From Halolamina pelagica (GTDB lineage Archaea > Halobacteriota > Halobacteria > Halobacteriales > Haloferacaceae), in assembly GCF_900115675.1 (NCBI RefSeq), contig NZ_FOXI01000006.1:62001-126000 (forward strand): 64,000 nt of DNA. The letters run 5' to 3'. Below the pieces are notes generated by a model. It saw only the letters and a list, made by a program, of their open reading frames with translations. It was not told the DNA's origin and did no database searches. The position numbers were made by a program, and so were the translations under genes. Positions 1-7,730 of the stretch are shown here, piece by piece (the stretch's first letter is position 1; each line of letters begins with the position of its first letter).

Positions 1-249
1 CGCCTGCAGCAGGCCGAGCGCGTCGTCGTAGATCTCCCGCGCCCGGTCGGTGGCGAGGAAGCCGCCGTCGTCGCCGTGCTCCCGGCGGATAGCGCCGCGG
101 ACGATCGCCGCGGCGCGGCCCTCGGTGAGGTCCGGCGAGCGGGCGATCGCCGCCACGTCGCCGCGACGGAGCGCCGCCTCGGCGTCGTCGAGTTCGGCCA
201 GCGAGGCGGCCGTCTTCTCTCCAACCCCCGGGATGGCCGTGAACTCCAT
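1..249 (-). CDS. MutS-like DNA repair protein, N-terminal part (truncated by window edge)
   Basis: Only the first 83 codons are in the window; the frame reads from an ATG at 249 and is open to base 1. Residues 5-20 (IPGVGEKTAASLAELD) form a helix-hairpin-helix DNA-binding motif, followed by the helical stretch GRAAAIVRGAIRREHGDDGG. This beginning matches my recollection of haloarchaeal proteins annotated as MutS-type mismatch repair ATPases with an N-terminal HhH. The ATPase part lies outside the window, so the family call is inference. It is transcribed divergently from larE, with 92 bp between the starts. Confidence 0.6.
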   Translation of the reverse strand, partial: MEFTAIPGVGEKTAASLAELDDAEAALRRGDVAAIARSPDLTEGRAAAIVRGAIRREHGDDGGFLATDRAREIYDDALGLLQA

Positions 250-341
250 TCGGGCCGGGGTTCCGCGCCATCGCTCAAAAGCGTGTGGTTCGTCGGGGCC
301 CGCGACGACGGCCTTTTGCCCGGCGGGTCGGTACTCCCGCC

Positions 342-1208
342 ATGTCCCTCGACGCGAAACTGGCCGCCGCTCGCGACGACCTCGCCGATCGCGACGGCGT
401 GCTCGTCGCCTTCTCCGGCGGCGTGGACTCGAGCGTCGTCGCCGCGCTGGCCCACGACGCGCTGGGCGACGACGCCGTCGCCTGCACCGCGAAAAGCGAG
501 ACGCTGCCGGAGGCGGAGCTATCCGAGGCCAAGCGGGTCGCCGACGAGATCGGCATCCGCCACGAGATCGTGGAGTTCTCCGAACTCGAGGACCCGCAGT
601 TCGTCGCCAACGACGGCGATCGGTGTTACCACTGCCGGACGATGCGGCTGGGCCGGATGTACGAGGCCGCCGAGGAACTCGGGATCGGGACCGTCTGTGA
701 CGGCACCAACGCCGACGACACCGACGGCGGCCACCGCCCCGGCCTCCAAGCCGTCGACGAACTCGACGTGACCTCGCCGCTGCTGGCCCACGGGCTCACG
801 AAGGCGGAGGTCCGCGAGGCCGCCGACCGCTACGGGCTCTCGGTCGCCGACAAGCCCTCGATGGCGTGTCTCTCCTCGCGGATCCCGACCGGGCTGGAGG
901 TGACCGAGGACAAGCTCACCCGGATCGAGCGCGCGGAGGCGCTGCTCCGGGAGTGGGGGTTCTCCCAGTTCCGGGTGCGGGACCACGACGGCCTCGCCCG
1001 CATCGAGGTGGGGGCGGACGAGCTCCACGTCGCGCTCGATCCCGACTTCGCCGCCGCCGCCCGGGAGCGACTGACCGAGATCGGGTTCGACCACGTCACG
1101 CTCGATCTGGACGGCTACCAGACGGGGAGCGTGAGCCCCGAGAGCGAGGACGAGTCGGAGTCGGCCGTCGATGACGTCCTCGCGGCCGACTACCCAACCG
1201 GCGAGTAG
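342..1208 (+). CDS. larE: LarE-like ATP-dependent sacrificial sulfur transferase
   Basis: A 288-residue protein of the PP-loop ATP pyrophosphatase family. The PP-loop SGGVDSS is at residues 25-31, a CYHC pair is near residue 92, and the conserved block SMACLSSRIPTG is near residue 171. In characterised LarE, ATP adenylates a nicotinate-derived substrate and a cysteine gives up its sulfur while building the nickel-pincer cofactor of lactate racemase. The ATG at 342 was chosen over in-frame upstream starts because the family begins close to the PP-loop. No larA, larB or larC lies nearby, so the substrate here is uncertain and a general tRNA or cofactor sulfur transfer role is possible. Confidence 0.85.
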   Translation: MSLDAKLAAARDDLADRDGVLVAFSGGVDSSVVAALAHDALGDDAVACTAKSETLPEAELSEAKRVADEIGIRHEIVEFSELEDPQFVANDGDRCYHCRTMRLGRMYEAAEELGIGTVCDGTNADDTDGGHRPGLQAVDELDVTSPLLAHGLTKAEVREAADRYGLSVADKPSMACLSSRIPTGLEVTEDKLTRIERAEALLREWGFSQFRVRDHDGLARIEVGADELHVALDPDFAAAARERLTEIGFDHVTLDLDGYQTGSVSPESEDESESAVDDVLAADYPTGE

Positions 1209-1271
1209 TCGACGGCCGGCGTCGGGGATCCCGTCGCCGTTAAGTGGTCTCCCCGTCTCCCTTCGGGCGAA

Positions 1272-1604
1272 ATGGGGGATCGACTCGTGCAGGCCGGCAC
1301 CGTGTTCACCGGCTTCGTCGGCGTCGCACTCGTCGTGTTCGGGGGGTATCGCGTACGGTACGGCACTGGAACGATCGATGAACTGCTCGCGCTGGCCTTC
1401 CTCGCGGTCACCGTCGTCGCGGGCTACCGCTCGCTGGCGGTCCACTCCGGCCCACGAGTGAACGCCGCGGGGAACACCGCGCTGTTTCTCGGCGCGGCCG
1501 CGGCCTACGGCGGCGGCGTGAACTCCGGGATCGGGGCGGTCGCGACGGCGGGGCAGGCGCTGTTCCTGATCGCCGTCGTCTACTTCGTGCTTCGGCTGTA
1601 CTGA
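1272..1604 (+). CDS. small membrane protein of unknown function
   Basis: A 110-residue protein with about four hydrophobic segments (near residues 8-24, 38-54, 66-82 and 86-108). It has no charged catalytic motif that I recognise. It follows larE by 63 bp on the same strand and could be co-transcribed. The composition and hydrophobic spacing look like a real integral membrane protein, but no function can be assigned. Confidence 0.6.
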   Translation: MGDRLVQAGTVFTGFVGVALVVFGGYRVRYGTGTIDELLALAFLAVTVVAGYRSLAVHSGPRVNAAGNTALFLGAAAAYGGGVNSGIGAVATAGQALFLIAVVYFVLRLY

Positions 1605-1722
1605 CCGGCGCCGCCGCTGGCCCAGGCGCTGACAGGCGGCACGACTGCTCGCCGACGGGTTGCCGCACTCTCCGTCCCGTCGACGGCCGAACTCAGGTCA
1701 CGGGGACGCTGGTCGCGCCTTC

Positions 1723-2190
1723 CTACTTGAGTTCTCGCGACCGCTCGACGTTCCGGAGCGTCGCCGCCACGTCGCTCGGCGTCGCGCCGGGCGCGTCGTC
1801 GACCCGGTGATCCGGGACGAAGATGGGCACGGGGTTCGCCCGGAGTGCAGCCCTGACGGTCCCGGCGTCGTCCTCGTCGTCCGGGTTCAGGTTCGCCATG
1901 TGGGCGACCTGCCGGGTGTTCCCTGTCTCGCCGTAGGGGATCTGGCAGACCGCGTCGAGGACGGCGCGCTGCCCGGTCGGGACGGTGATCGCGATCTCCA
2001 CGTCCGCGAAGTCGTCCTCGGCGCCGTCGAGGTAGTCGAACAGGCGGTCGAGGATCGGGTGATTCGGGTCCGCGTCGCTGGGGATTTCGTCGGGGAACGA
2101 CACGTCGATGACCTGGCTGCTGGCGACCCCGATCTGGACGGGGCGCCCGAGCACGTCCGACTCCCGCGCGTAGATGCCGGCGTCTTCCAT
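1723..2190 (-). CDS. alkyltransferase-like (MGMT-fold) protein lacking the catalytic cysteine
   Basis: A 155-residue protein whose C-terminal half matches the DNA-binding and active-site domain of O6-alkylguanine-DNA alkyltransferase. Seen motifs are IPYGETGNTRQVAHM near residues 84-98 and RAALRANPVPIFVPDHRV near 113-130. In active enzymes the active-site motif is PCHRV; here it is PDHRV, with Asp127 in place of the methyl-accepting cysteine. It is therefore predicted not to repair by methyl transfer. Known alkyltransferase-like (ATL) proteins bind alkylated guanine and hand it to nucleotide excision repair, which is the likely role (inference). ATG 2190 was chosen because upstream in-frame sequence is low-complexity. 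It is divergent from trpC. Confidence 0.8.
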   Translation of the reverse strand: MEDAGIYARESDVLGRPVQIGVASSQVIDVSFPDEIPSDADPNHPILDRLFDYLDGAEDDFADVEIAITVPTGQRAVLDAVCQIPYGETGNTRQVAHMANLNPDDEDDAGTVRAALRANPVPIFVPDHRVDDAPGATPSDVAATLRNVERSRELK

Positions 2191-2276
2191 CGTCCCGAGA
2201 GACGCCGTACGCCGCCTTGAACCCGGCGGCGGCGCCGGAGGAGGGGGCCGGGTTCGCAAGCCTTTTGAACAGTTCC

Positions 2277-2290
2277 GTACATTAGTGTAC
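2277..2290. promoter_or_regulatory. palindromic operator candidate at the trpC start
   Basis: An inverted repeat, GTACA-TTAG-TGTAC, ends 4 bp before the GTG start of trpC, and the hexamer TGTACA occupies 2286-2291. TGTACA is the reported TRP-box consensus bound by the TrpY repressor in Methanothermobacter. A T-rich stretch at 2263-2268 sits about 27-32 nt before the start and could be the TATA box. A repressor bound to the palindrome would cover the transcription start. Whether this organism has a TrpY-like regulator cannot be seen here. Confidence 0.5.
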
Positions 2291-2294
2291 AAGT

Positions 2295-3053
2295 GTGAAC
2301 AGCAGAGAGGAGATGGCTCCCGCCGTGCGCTCCATCCTCGACGCCGCCCGCGAGCGCCCCGGCGGAGATTCACGGGTCGCCGTCGACGACGCCCGGTCGC
2401 TCCCGGCGGCGTTCGCGGCCGCCGAGGCCGACGGTCGGACGCCGGTGGTCGCCGAGGTGAAGCCGACGAGCCCCACCACCGAGGGCGAGACCGACCGCGA
2501 CCCGGTCGAACTGGCCGAGGAGATGGTCGCCGGCGGCGCCGCCGCGCTCTCGGTGCTCACCGAACCGGAGCACTTCGGCGGCTCGGTCGAAAACTACGAG
2601 CGCGTCCGCGAGGCCGTCGACGTGCCCGTCCTCCGCAAGGACTTCCTCGTCACCGAGGCCCAGCTGGACGCGGTGGCCGCGGACGTGGTGCTGCTGATCG
2701 CTCGCTTCCTCGGCGACGAGCTGGCGCCGATGGTCGAGGCGGCCCGCGAGCGCGGGATGCAGGTGCTCGTGGAGGTCCACAGCGAGGACGAACTCGAGCG
2801 GGCCGTCGACGCCGGCGCGGAGATCATCGGCGTCAACAACCGCGATCTCGCGGCGCTGGAGGTCGATCTGGGGACGTTCGAGCGGGTCGCACCCGCGGTA
2901 CCCGAGGACGCGACGCTGCTGGCCGAGTCCGGGATCTCGACGCCCGCGGACGCCCGACGGATGCGTGAGGCGGGCGCGGACGGCCTGCTCATCGGCACGG
3001 CTATCATGGACGGTGACCCACGGGAGAACACGACACGCTTCGTCAACGCATGA
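2295..3053 (+). CDS. trpC: indole-3-glycerol phosphate synthase
   Basis: A 252-residue TIM-barrel enzyme that closes carboxyphenylaminodeoxyribulose phosphate to indole glycerol phosphate in tryptophan synthesis. Seen motifs are [14 protein letters not shown] (near residues 51-64), [11 protein letters not shown] (near 113-123), IIGVNNRDL and LLAESGIST near the C-terminus, which carry the family's catalytic Lys/Glu residues and phosphate-binding loops. The GTG at 2295 was preferred because residues from there align with the usual family N-terminus; ATG 2313 is an alternative. It overlaps trpB by 4 bp (ATGA), so trpC, trpB and trpA form one operon. Confidence 0.96.
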   Translation: MNSREEMAPAVRSILDAARERPGGDSRVAVDDARSLPAAFAAAEADGRTPVVAEVKPTSPTTEGETDRDPVELAEEMVAGGAAALSVLTEPEHFGGSVENYERVREAVDVPVLRKDFLVTEAQLDAVAADVVLLIARFLGDELAPMVEAARERGMQVLVEVHSEDELERAVDAGAEIIGVNNRDLAALEVDLGTFERVAPAVPEDATLLAESGISTPADARRMREAGADGLLIGTAIMDGDPRENTTRFVNA

Positions 3054-4387
3054 GTTCTGATTCATCCACCGACGGCAAGTTCGGGGAGTACGGGGGCCAG
3101 TACGTGCCCGAGGCGCTGATGCCCGCGATCGAGGAGCTGCGGGACGCCTACGAGCGCTACGTGCTGGAGAACGAGGACGGCTTCGTGGACGAGTTCCGGG
3201 AGCGCCTGCGCGACTTCGGCGGCCGGCCGACGCCGCTCCAGCACGCCGAACACCTCTCGGACCGCTACGGCCGGGAGATCTACCTCAAGCGCGAGGACCT
3301 CCTCCACGGCGGCGCCCACAAGCTCAACAACGCGCTGGGCCAGGTGCTGCTGGCGAAGTACATGGGCAAGGATCGCATCGTCGCCGAGACCGGCGCCGGC
3401 CAGCACGGTACCGCGACGGCGATGGCGGCGGCCCACCTGGACATGCCCTGCGAGATCTACATGGGCGAGACCGACATCGGGCGCCAGCGCCCCAACGTGT
3501 TCCGGATGCGGATCAACGGCGCCGACCTCAACCCCGTCACCGCGGGCCGCGGGACGCTGAAGGAGGCGATCAGCGAGACGATGCGGGACTGGGCGACCAA
3601 CGTCGACGACACCCACTACGTCGTCGGCAGCGTCGTCGGTCCCGCGCCGTTCCCGGAGATGGTCCGGGAGTTCCAGTCGGTCATCAGCGAGGAGGTCCGG
3701 AACCAGGCCCAGGAGCGGTTCGGCACGCTGCCGGACTCGGTCGTCGCCTGCGCGGGCGGCGGGTCGAACACGATGGGCGCGTTCGCGCGGTTCGTCGACA
3801 GCGAGGCGCGAAGCGCCTCGGGCCGTTCGAGCGGGCGGACCCCGCGAGAAGACGACGACGAAGTCAATCTGCTCGCCGTCGAGGCGGGGGGCTCCTCGCT
3901 GGCCGTCGACGAGGAGGAGGGGGTCGCCCCGAACTCCGCCTCGCTCTCGACGGGCGGGCAGGGCGTGCTCCACGGCGCCCGCACGAAGGTGCTGCAGGAC
4001 GAGTGGGGGCAGATCGTCGAGTCCCACTCCGTCTCCGCGGGGCTGGACTACGCGGGCGTCGGCCCGGAACTGGCGTACCTCGTCGACGAGGACCGCGTCT
4101 CGGCGGTCAACGTCGGCGACGACGCCGCGCTCGAAGCGTTCCACCGGCTCTCCCAGGAGGAGGGGATCATCCCGGCGCTGGAGAGCTCCCACGCGCTGGC
4201 GTACGTGGAAGAAGTTCTCGGGCCGGACGCGGAGGCTGACGCCGACGGCGCCGACGAACTCGGCGACCGCATCGTGATCAACCTCTCCGGTCGGGGCGAC
4301 AAGGACCTCGAAACCGTCATCGAGGAGACCGACAAGCGGTCGATTCCGAACGCGCCGGACATGAGCGAGTTCGCGGGGGGACTATGA
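3050..4387 (+). CDS. trpB: tryptophan synthase beta subunit
   Basis: A 445-residue PLP enzyme that joins indole and serine to make tryptophan. The PLP lysine is Lys91 in HKLNNALGQ, and the phosphate loop GGGSNTMG is near residue 236. The protein is longer than the usual roughly 400 residues. Part of the excess is a Ser/Arg/Gly-rich insert at about residues 250-270 ([19 protein letters not shown]), between the GAFARF and LLAVEAGG segments that are normally close together. The insert is encoded across a perfect 8-bp DNA hairpin at 3802-3820. A second acidic extension lies near residue 395. It overlaps trpC and trpA by 4 bp each. Confidence 0.97.
   Translation: MSSDSSTDGKFGEYGGQYVPEALMPAIEELRDAYERYVLENEDGFVDEFRERLRDFGGRPTPLQHAEHLSDRYGREIYLKREDLLHGGAHKLNNALGQVLLAKYMGKDRIVAETGAGQHGTATAMAAAHLDMPCEIYMGETDIGRQRPNVFRMRINGADLNPVTAGRGTLKEAISETMRDWATNVDDTHYVVGSVVGPAPFPEMVREFQSVISEEVRNQAQERFGTLPDSVVACAGGGSNTMGAFARFVDSEARSASGRSSGRTPREDDDEVNLLAVEAGGSSLAVDEEEGVAPNSASLSTGGQGVLHGARTKVLQDEWGQIVESHSVSAGLDYAGVGPELAYLVDEDRVSAVNVGDDAALEAFHRLSQEEGIIPALESSHALAYVEEVLGPDAEADADGADELGDRIVINLSGRGDKDLETVIEETDKRSIPNAPDMSEFAGGL
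3802..3820. repeat. GAA-triloop hairpin inside trpB
   Basis: CGAGGCGC-GAA-GCGCCTCG is a perfect 8-bp stem around a three-base GAA loop. The core GCGAAGC is the published, exceptionally stable DNA mini-hairpin sequence. It lies in frame in trpB, exactly where the protein carries an insert relative to the usual family sequence. It resembles the triloop hairpins at 16111, 20499, 24470, 41783 and 41805. Confidence 0.8.
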
Positions 4388-5256
4388 GCCGGCTCTCCGA
4401 GGCGTTCGCCACGGACGAGCCCGCGTTCATCCCCTATCTCGCGGTCGGCGACCCCGACATCGCGTCCTCGAAGCAGTACGTCGAAGCCCTCGTCGAGGGC
4501 GGGGCCGACTGCGTCGAACTCGGCCTGCCGTTCTCCGAACCCATCGCGGAGGGGCAGACGATCCAGCAGGCGATCGTCCGCTCGCTCTCGGGCGGGATCA
4601 CCCCCGAGGCGTACTTCGAGTTCGTCGACGACCTTGACGTGGACGTACCGCTGGTCTGTATGACCTACTACAACCTCATCTTCCGCTACGGCGCCGACTC
4701 CGGCACCGCGGCGGGCGAGGGCGACCACACCGCGCCCGGGCCGCGGCCGTTCGTGAAACGCGCCGCGGAGGTCGGCATCGACGGCTTCGTCGTCCCGGAC
4801 CTGCCGGCCGAGGAGGCGGGCGACCTGCGGGACGCGTGCGACGAGTTCGACCTCGGTCTCGTCTTCATCGTCGCGCCGACGACCACCGACGACCGACTCG
4901 ACACCATCCGCGAGCAGGTGTCGGGCTACGTGTACGTGCAGGCCCGGATGGGCGTCACGGGCGCACAGGCCGACGTGTCCGACCGGACCGCCGAGAGCCT
5001 CGCCCGGATCGCGAACTGGGACGTGCCCAAGGCGGTCGGCTTCGGCATCTCCACTGGCGACCACGCCGCCCGCGTCGTCTCGGCGGGCGCCGACGGCATC
5101 ATCGTCGGCTCCGCGCTCGTCGACATCGTCGCCGACGGCGTCGAGAACGACCGGGCGACCGCCGACGTGGCCGACGACCTGCGGGAGAAGGCCCGCGAAC
5201 TGAAGGACGGTGCCCTGCGCGGGGCCCGTGAATCGCCGGAAGCGCAAGGCGAATAG
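4384..5256 (+). CDS. trpA: tryptophan synthase alpha subunit
   Basis: A 290-residue TIM barrel that cleaves indole glycerol phosphate to indole, which passes to TrpB. The catalytic glutamate lies in [18 protein letters not shown] (near residues 40-57). The bacterial form reads ELGVPFSDPLADG; the second catalytic acid, Asp60 in E. coli, corresponds to Glu here (AEG). An acidic Gly-rich loop follows the barrel strand [11 protein letters not shown], a haloadaptive-looking insertion. The phosphate-binding end includes [14 protein letters not shown] and IIVGSALVD. It starts with ATGA overlapping trpB. Confidence 0.96.
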   Translation: MSRLSEAFATDEPAFIPYLAVGDPDIASSKQYVEALVEGGADCVELGLPFSEPIAEGQTIQQAIVRSLSGGITPEAYFEFVDDLDVDVPLVCMTYYNLIFRYGADSGTAAGEGDHTAPGPRPFVKRAAEVGIDGFVVPDLPAEEAGDLRDACDEFDLGLVFIVAPTTTDDRLDTIREQVSGYVYVQARMGVTGAQADVSDRTAESLARIANWDVPKAVGFGISTGDHAARVVSAGADGIIVGSALVDIVADGVENDRATADVADDLREKARELKDGALRGARESPEAQGE

Positions 5257-5338
5257 GGCGGCGGGGAACGCAACGCTCAAGCCTCCGGTTGCCACAGAGT
5301 AGCACACCAGCCAGTACAGCGCCGATTTCGCTCCCACA

Positions 5339-6145
5339 ATGACACGACTCACACCAACCGACGCCGGCAGAGCAGCACGACTCGACCGCCTCTCGACGGA
5401 CGGGAACGTCCTGATGGTGCCGATGGACCACGGCATCACCATGGGCGCCGTCCAGGGGCTGGCCGACATCGAATCGACCATCGACGCCGTCACCCGTGCC
5501 GGCGCCGACGCCGTCCTGACCCAGAAGGGGATCGCGCCGCGCGTCCACCCGAACAAGAACGGCGCGGGTTACGTGATCCACCTCAACGCCTCGACAACCA
5601 TCGGCCCCGACGAGGACGACAAGCGCGTCACCGGGACCGTGAAGGAGGCCGTGCAGGCCGGCGCCGACGCCGTCTCGCTCCACCTCAACGTCGGCAGCCA
5701 GTACGAGCCCAAACAGATCGAGCAGTTGGCCGAGGTCACCGAACAGGCCCGCGAGTTCGGGATGCCCGTGCTCGCGATGACCTACGCCCGCGGCGAGGGC
5801 GTCGACAGCACGGACCCCGAGTCGCTGGGCCACGCGGTCCGACTCGGCGAGGAACTCGGCGCGGATCTGGTGAAGACGGGCTACTCCGGCGACGCCGACT
5901 CCTTCGAGCGCGTCGTCGAGTCGACCGAACTGCCGGTTCTCATCGCCGGCGGGAGCAAAGGGACGAACCGCCAGACCGTCGAGATGGTCCGCGGGGCGAT
6001 GGACGCCGGCGCGTCGGGCGTCTCGATGGGGCGGTCGATCTTCCAGCACGAACGGCCCGAGCGCATCGCGACCGCGGTGTCGGCGGTGATCCACGACGAC
6101 GCCGGCGTCGACGACGCGCTGGCGGCCGGCGGCTTCGAGGGCTGA
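5339..6145 (+). CDS. 2-amino-3,7-dideoxy-D-threo-hept-6-ulosonate (ADTH) synthase
   Basis: A 268-residue class I aldolase-family protein. Key segments are VLMVPMDHGITMG (near residues 23-35), YARGEGVDSTDPE and the Schiff-base lysine in DLVKTGYSGD (near residue 180), followed by the phosphate loop GGSKG. This family carries out the first committed step of the archaeal alternative route to dehydroquinate, which replaces DAHP synthase. Its position 82 bp behind trpCBA on the same strand fits a role supplying aromatic amino acids. The partner dehydroquinate synthase II is not in the window. A fructose-bisphosphate aldolase role is less likely in this context. Confidence 0.92.
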   Translation: MTRLTPTDAGRAARLDRLSTDGNVLMVPMDHGITMGAVQGLADIESTIDAVTRAGADAVLTQKGIAPRVHPNKNGAGYVIHLNASTTIGPDEDDKRVTGTVKEAVQAGADAVSLHLNVGSQYEPKQIEQLAEVTEQAREFGMPVLAMTYARGEGVDSTDPESLGHAVRLGEELGADLVKTGYSGDADSFERVVESTELPVLIAGGSKGTNRQTVEMVRGAMDAGASGVSMGRSIFQHERPERIATAVSAVIHDDAGVDDALAAGGFEG

Positions 6146-6192
6146 GGCCCCTCACGGCGGGAATTGCCGGCGACTGCGCCGGATTGTGACAG

Positions 6193-6198
6193 AATTAA
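6193..6198 (+). promoter_or_regulatory. TATA-like box for alanine dehydrogenase
   Basis: AATTAA lies 26-31 nt before the ATG at 6224 in otherwise GC-rich DNA. This spacing is expected for a leaderless haloarchaeal transcript and supports the start chosen for the gene. Confidence 0.5.
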
Positions 6199-6223
6199 GG
6201 GGCCGCCCTCGGTACGCGGGGCT

Positions 6224-7213
6224 ATGGAGACGCTGCTTCTCAACAGCGAGGACGTTCACCACAACACGTCGATGGCGGAACTGATCCCCGCCATCGAACA
6301 GGCCTTCGCCGCCTACGAGAACGGGAACGCGAAGATGCCCGCCAAGTCCTACATCGACCTGCCGCAGTACAACGGCGACTTCCGGTCGATGCCCGCCTAC
6401 CTCGACACGGGCGAGTGGGACGCGGCCGGCATCAAGTGGGTCAACGTCCACACCGACAACGAGGAGCAGTTCGACCTGCCGACGGTGATGGGGACGATGA
6501 TCTACTCCGAGCCCGAGAACGCGTTCCCGCTGTCGATCATGGACGGCACCGAGCTCACGATGCAGCGCACCGGCGCCGCCGCCGCCGTCGCCACCGACCA
6601 CCTCGCCGTCGAGGGCGCCAGCTCGATGGGGATCGTCGGCGCCGGCGTGCAGGCCTACACCCAACTGGAGGCCGTCGCGGAGATCCGCGACATCGAGGAG
6701 GTCGTCGTCTCGGACCTCGACGAGGCCCGCGTGAACGAGTTCATCGACGCGTTCGAGGACCGCTTCGACGTGCGCTCGGGCACCCCGAGCGACGCCGGCC
6801 ACTGCGACGTGCTCTCGACGGTCACGCCGGTCCGCGACCCGATCCTCGGCCCCGAGGACGTGGGCGAGCACACCCACATCAACGCGATGGGCGCCGACGC
6901 CGAGGGGAAACACGAGATCGGCGACGACGTGCTGCGGGCGGCGAAGCTGGTGATCGACGACTACGCGCAGTGTACCCACTCCGGCGAGATCAACGTCCCG
7001 TGGGCTAACGGCGTCCTCGACGACGACGACCTCTACGGCGAGATCGGCGAGATCGTCGTCGGCGACAAAGCGGGTCGAACGACCGAGGACGGCGTAACGG
7101 TGTTCGACTCGACCGGGCTCGCGATCCAGGACGTGGCCGCGGCGCACGTCGTGTACGAGCACGCGAACGAGCGGGAGAACGGGACGGAGTTCGACCTGCT
7201 CGGCCTGGCCTGA
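6224..7213 (+). CDS. alanine dehydrogenase / ornithine cyclodeaminase family protein
   Basis: A 329-residue NAD-dependent enzyme of the ornithine cyclodeaminase/mu-crystallin family, which includes archaeal alanine dehydrogenase. Residues SMGIVGAGVQAYTQLEAV (near 132-149) are the Rossmann nucleotide loop. The upstream segment with GIKWVNVHTDN contains the substrate-binding lysine region of the family. Archaeal members interconvert alanine and pyruvate; other members act on ornithine or related amino acids, so the substrate is inferred. ATG 6224 was preferred to an in-frame upstream start because it sits at leaderless spacing from a TATA-like box. Confidence 0.85.
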   Translation: METLLLNSEDVHHNTSMAELIPAIEQAFAAYENGNAKMPAKSYIDLPQYNGDFRSMPAYLDTGEWDAAGIKWVNVHTDNEEQFDLPTVMGTMIYSEPENAFPLSIMDGTELTMQRTGAAAAVATDHLAVEGASSMGIVGAGVQAYTQLEAVAEIRDIEEVVVSDLDEARVNEFIDAFEDRFDVRSGTPSDAGHCDVLSTVTPVRDPILGPEDVGEHTHINAMGADAEGKHEIGDDVLRAAKLVIDDYAQCTHSGEINVPWANGVLDDDDLYGEIGEIVVGDKAGRTTEDGVTVFDSTGLAIQDVAAAHVVYEHANERENGTEFDLLGLA

Positions 7214-7450
7214 CACGTCTACGGGAGTCGCGGACCGGGTGGCGGTTCTTCGAACTGCGGTGGGAGTTAGGGGTTCGTGGGACGGCAACCAGAAATAGCG
7301 TCGTCGATGGAGACCGCACGACGGCGACCGCGAACAGCACCCCGAGGAGCATGATCACTTGCGGCCGCAACCGCCCCGCACGCCCACGGACCTCCCCAGC
7401 CGACTCGTTCCTTCGCTCGTGCTCAGTCACTCGCCCCCCGCGCTCGGTTC

Positions 7451-7470
7451 GCGTCCGTTGACGCGGACGC
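7451..7470. repeat. 7-bp inverted repeat
   Basis: GCGTCCG at 7451-7457 pairs with CGGACGC at 7464-7470 around a 6-nt loop. It lies in the gene-free region between two convergent genes and may act in transcription termination, though it has no T-run. Confidence 0.6.
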
Positions 7471-7549
7471 TTCGTGCCGACTGTGGCGGCGGTGGACACC
7501 TCGCGGGCGCAACTGTCGCGTCCACGGGGGAGGGGTGGGGAAACCGGGC

Positions 7550-7574
7550 TGCGCCGGACCCCGTGTCCGGCGCA
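7550..7574. repeat. 10-bp perfect inverted repeat (strong hairpin)
   Basis: TGCGCCGGAC at 7550-7559 and GTCCGGCGCA at 7565-7574 form a perfect 10-bp stem with a 5-nt loop. It lies 156 bp beyond the 3' end of leuS, within the convergent gap. Confidence 0.7.
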
Positions 7575-7730
7575 CTGCGGTCACAAGTGGTCATGCGTCG
7601 AGATGCCGTCGCGGTAGCCGACAGATCGGGGGGCTGTCGCAGCCGCTGTTCGAGAGGCTATCGCCGTCCCACACTCGATCACCCCCGAAAACGAACGACG
7701 GGAGTGGAACGAACCGAACGCCCTGACCTT

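Larger units (their letters stand above)
7214..7730. other. 517-bp region without a convincing gene
   Basis: This lies between the convergent ends of alanine dehydrogenase and leuS. I see no frame with good haloarchaeal protein composition. One minus-strand stretch near 7270-7370 would encode a hydrophobic segment (VIMLLGVLFAVAVVRS) followed by basic residues; it could be a decayed small membrane protein but has no support. Two strong inverted repeats occur here and are listed separately. Confidence 0.5.

Noticed and set aside
7005-7499. Minus-strand frame with a hydrophobic segment, considered as a small membrane protein
   Set aside because: It runs into the 3' part of the alanine dehydrogenase gene as an antisense frame, the rest is Arg-rich, and no start or promoter is convincing.
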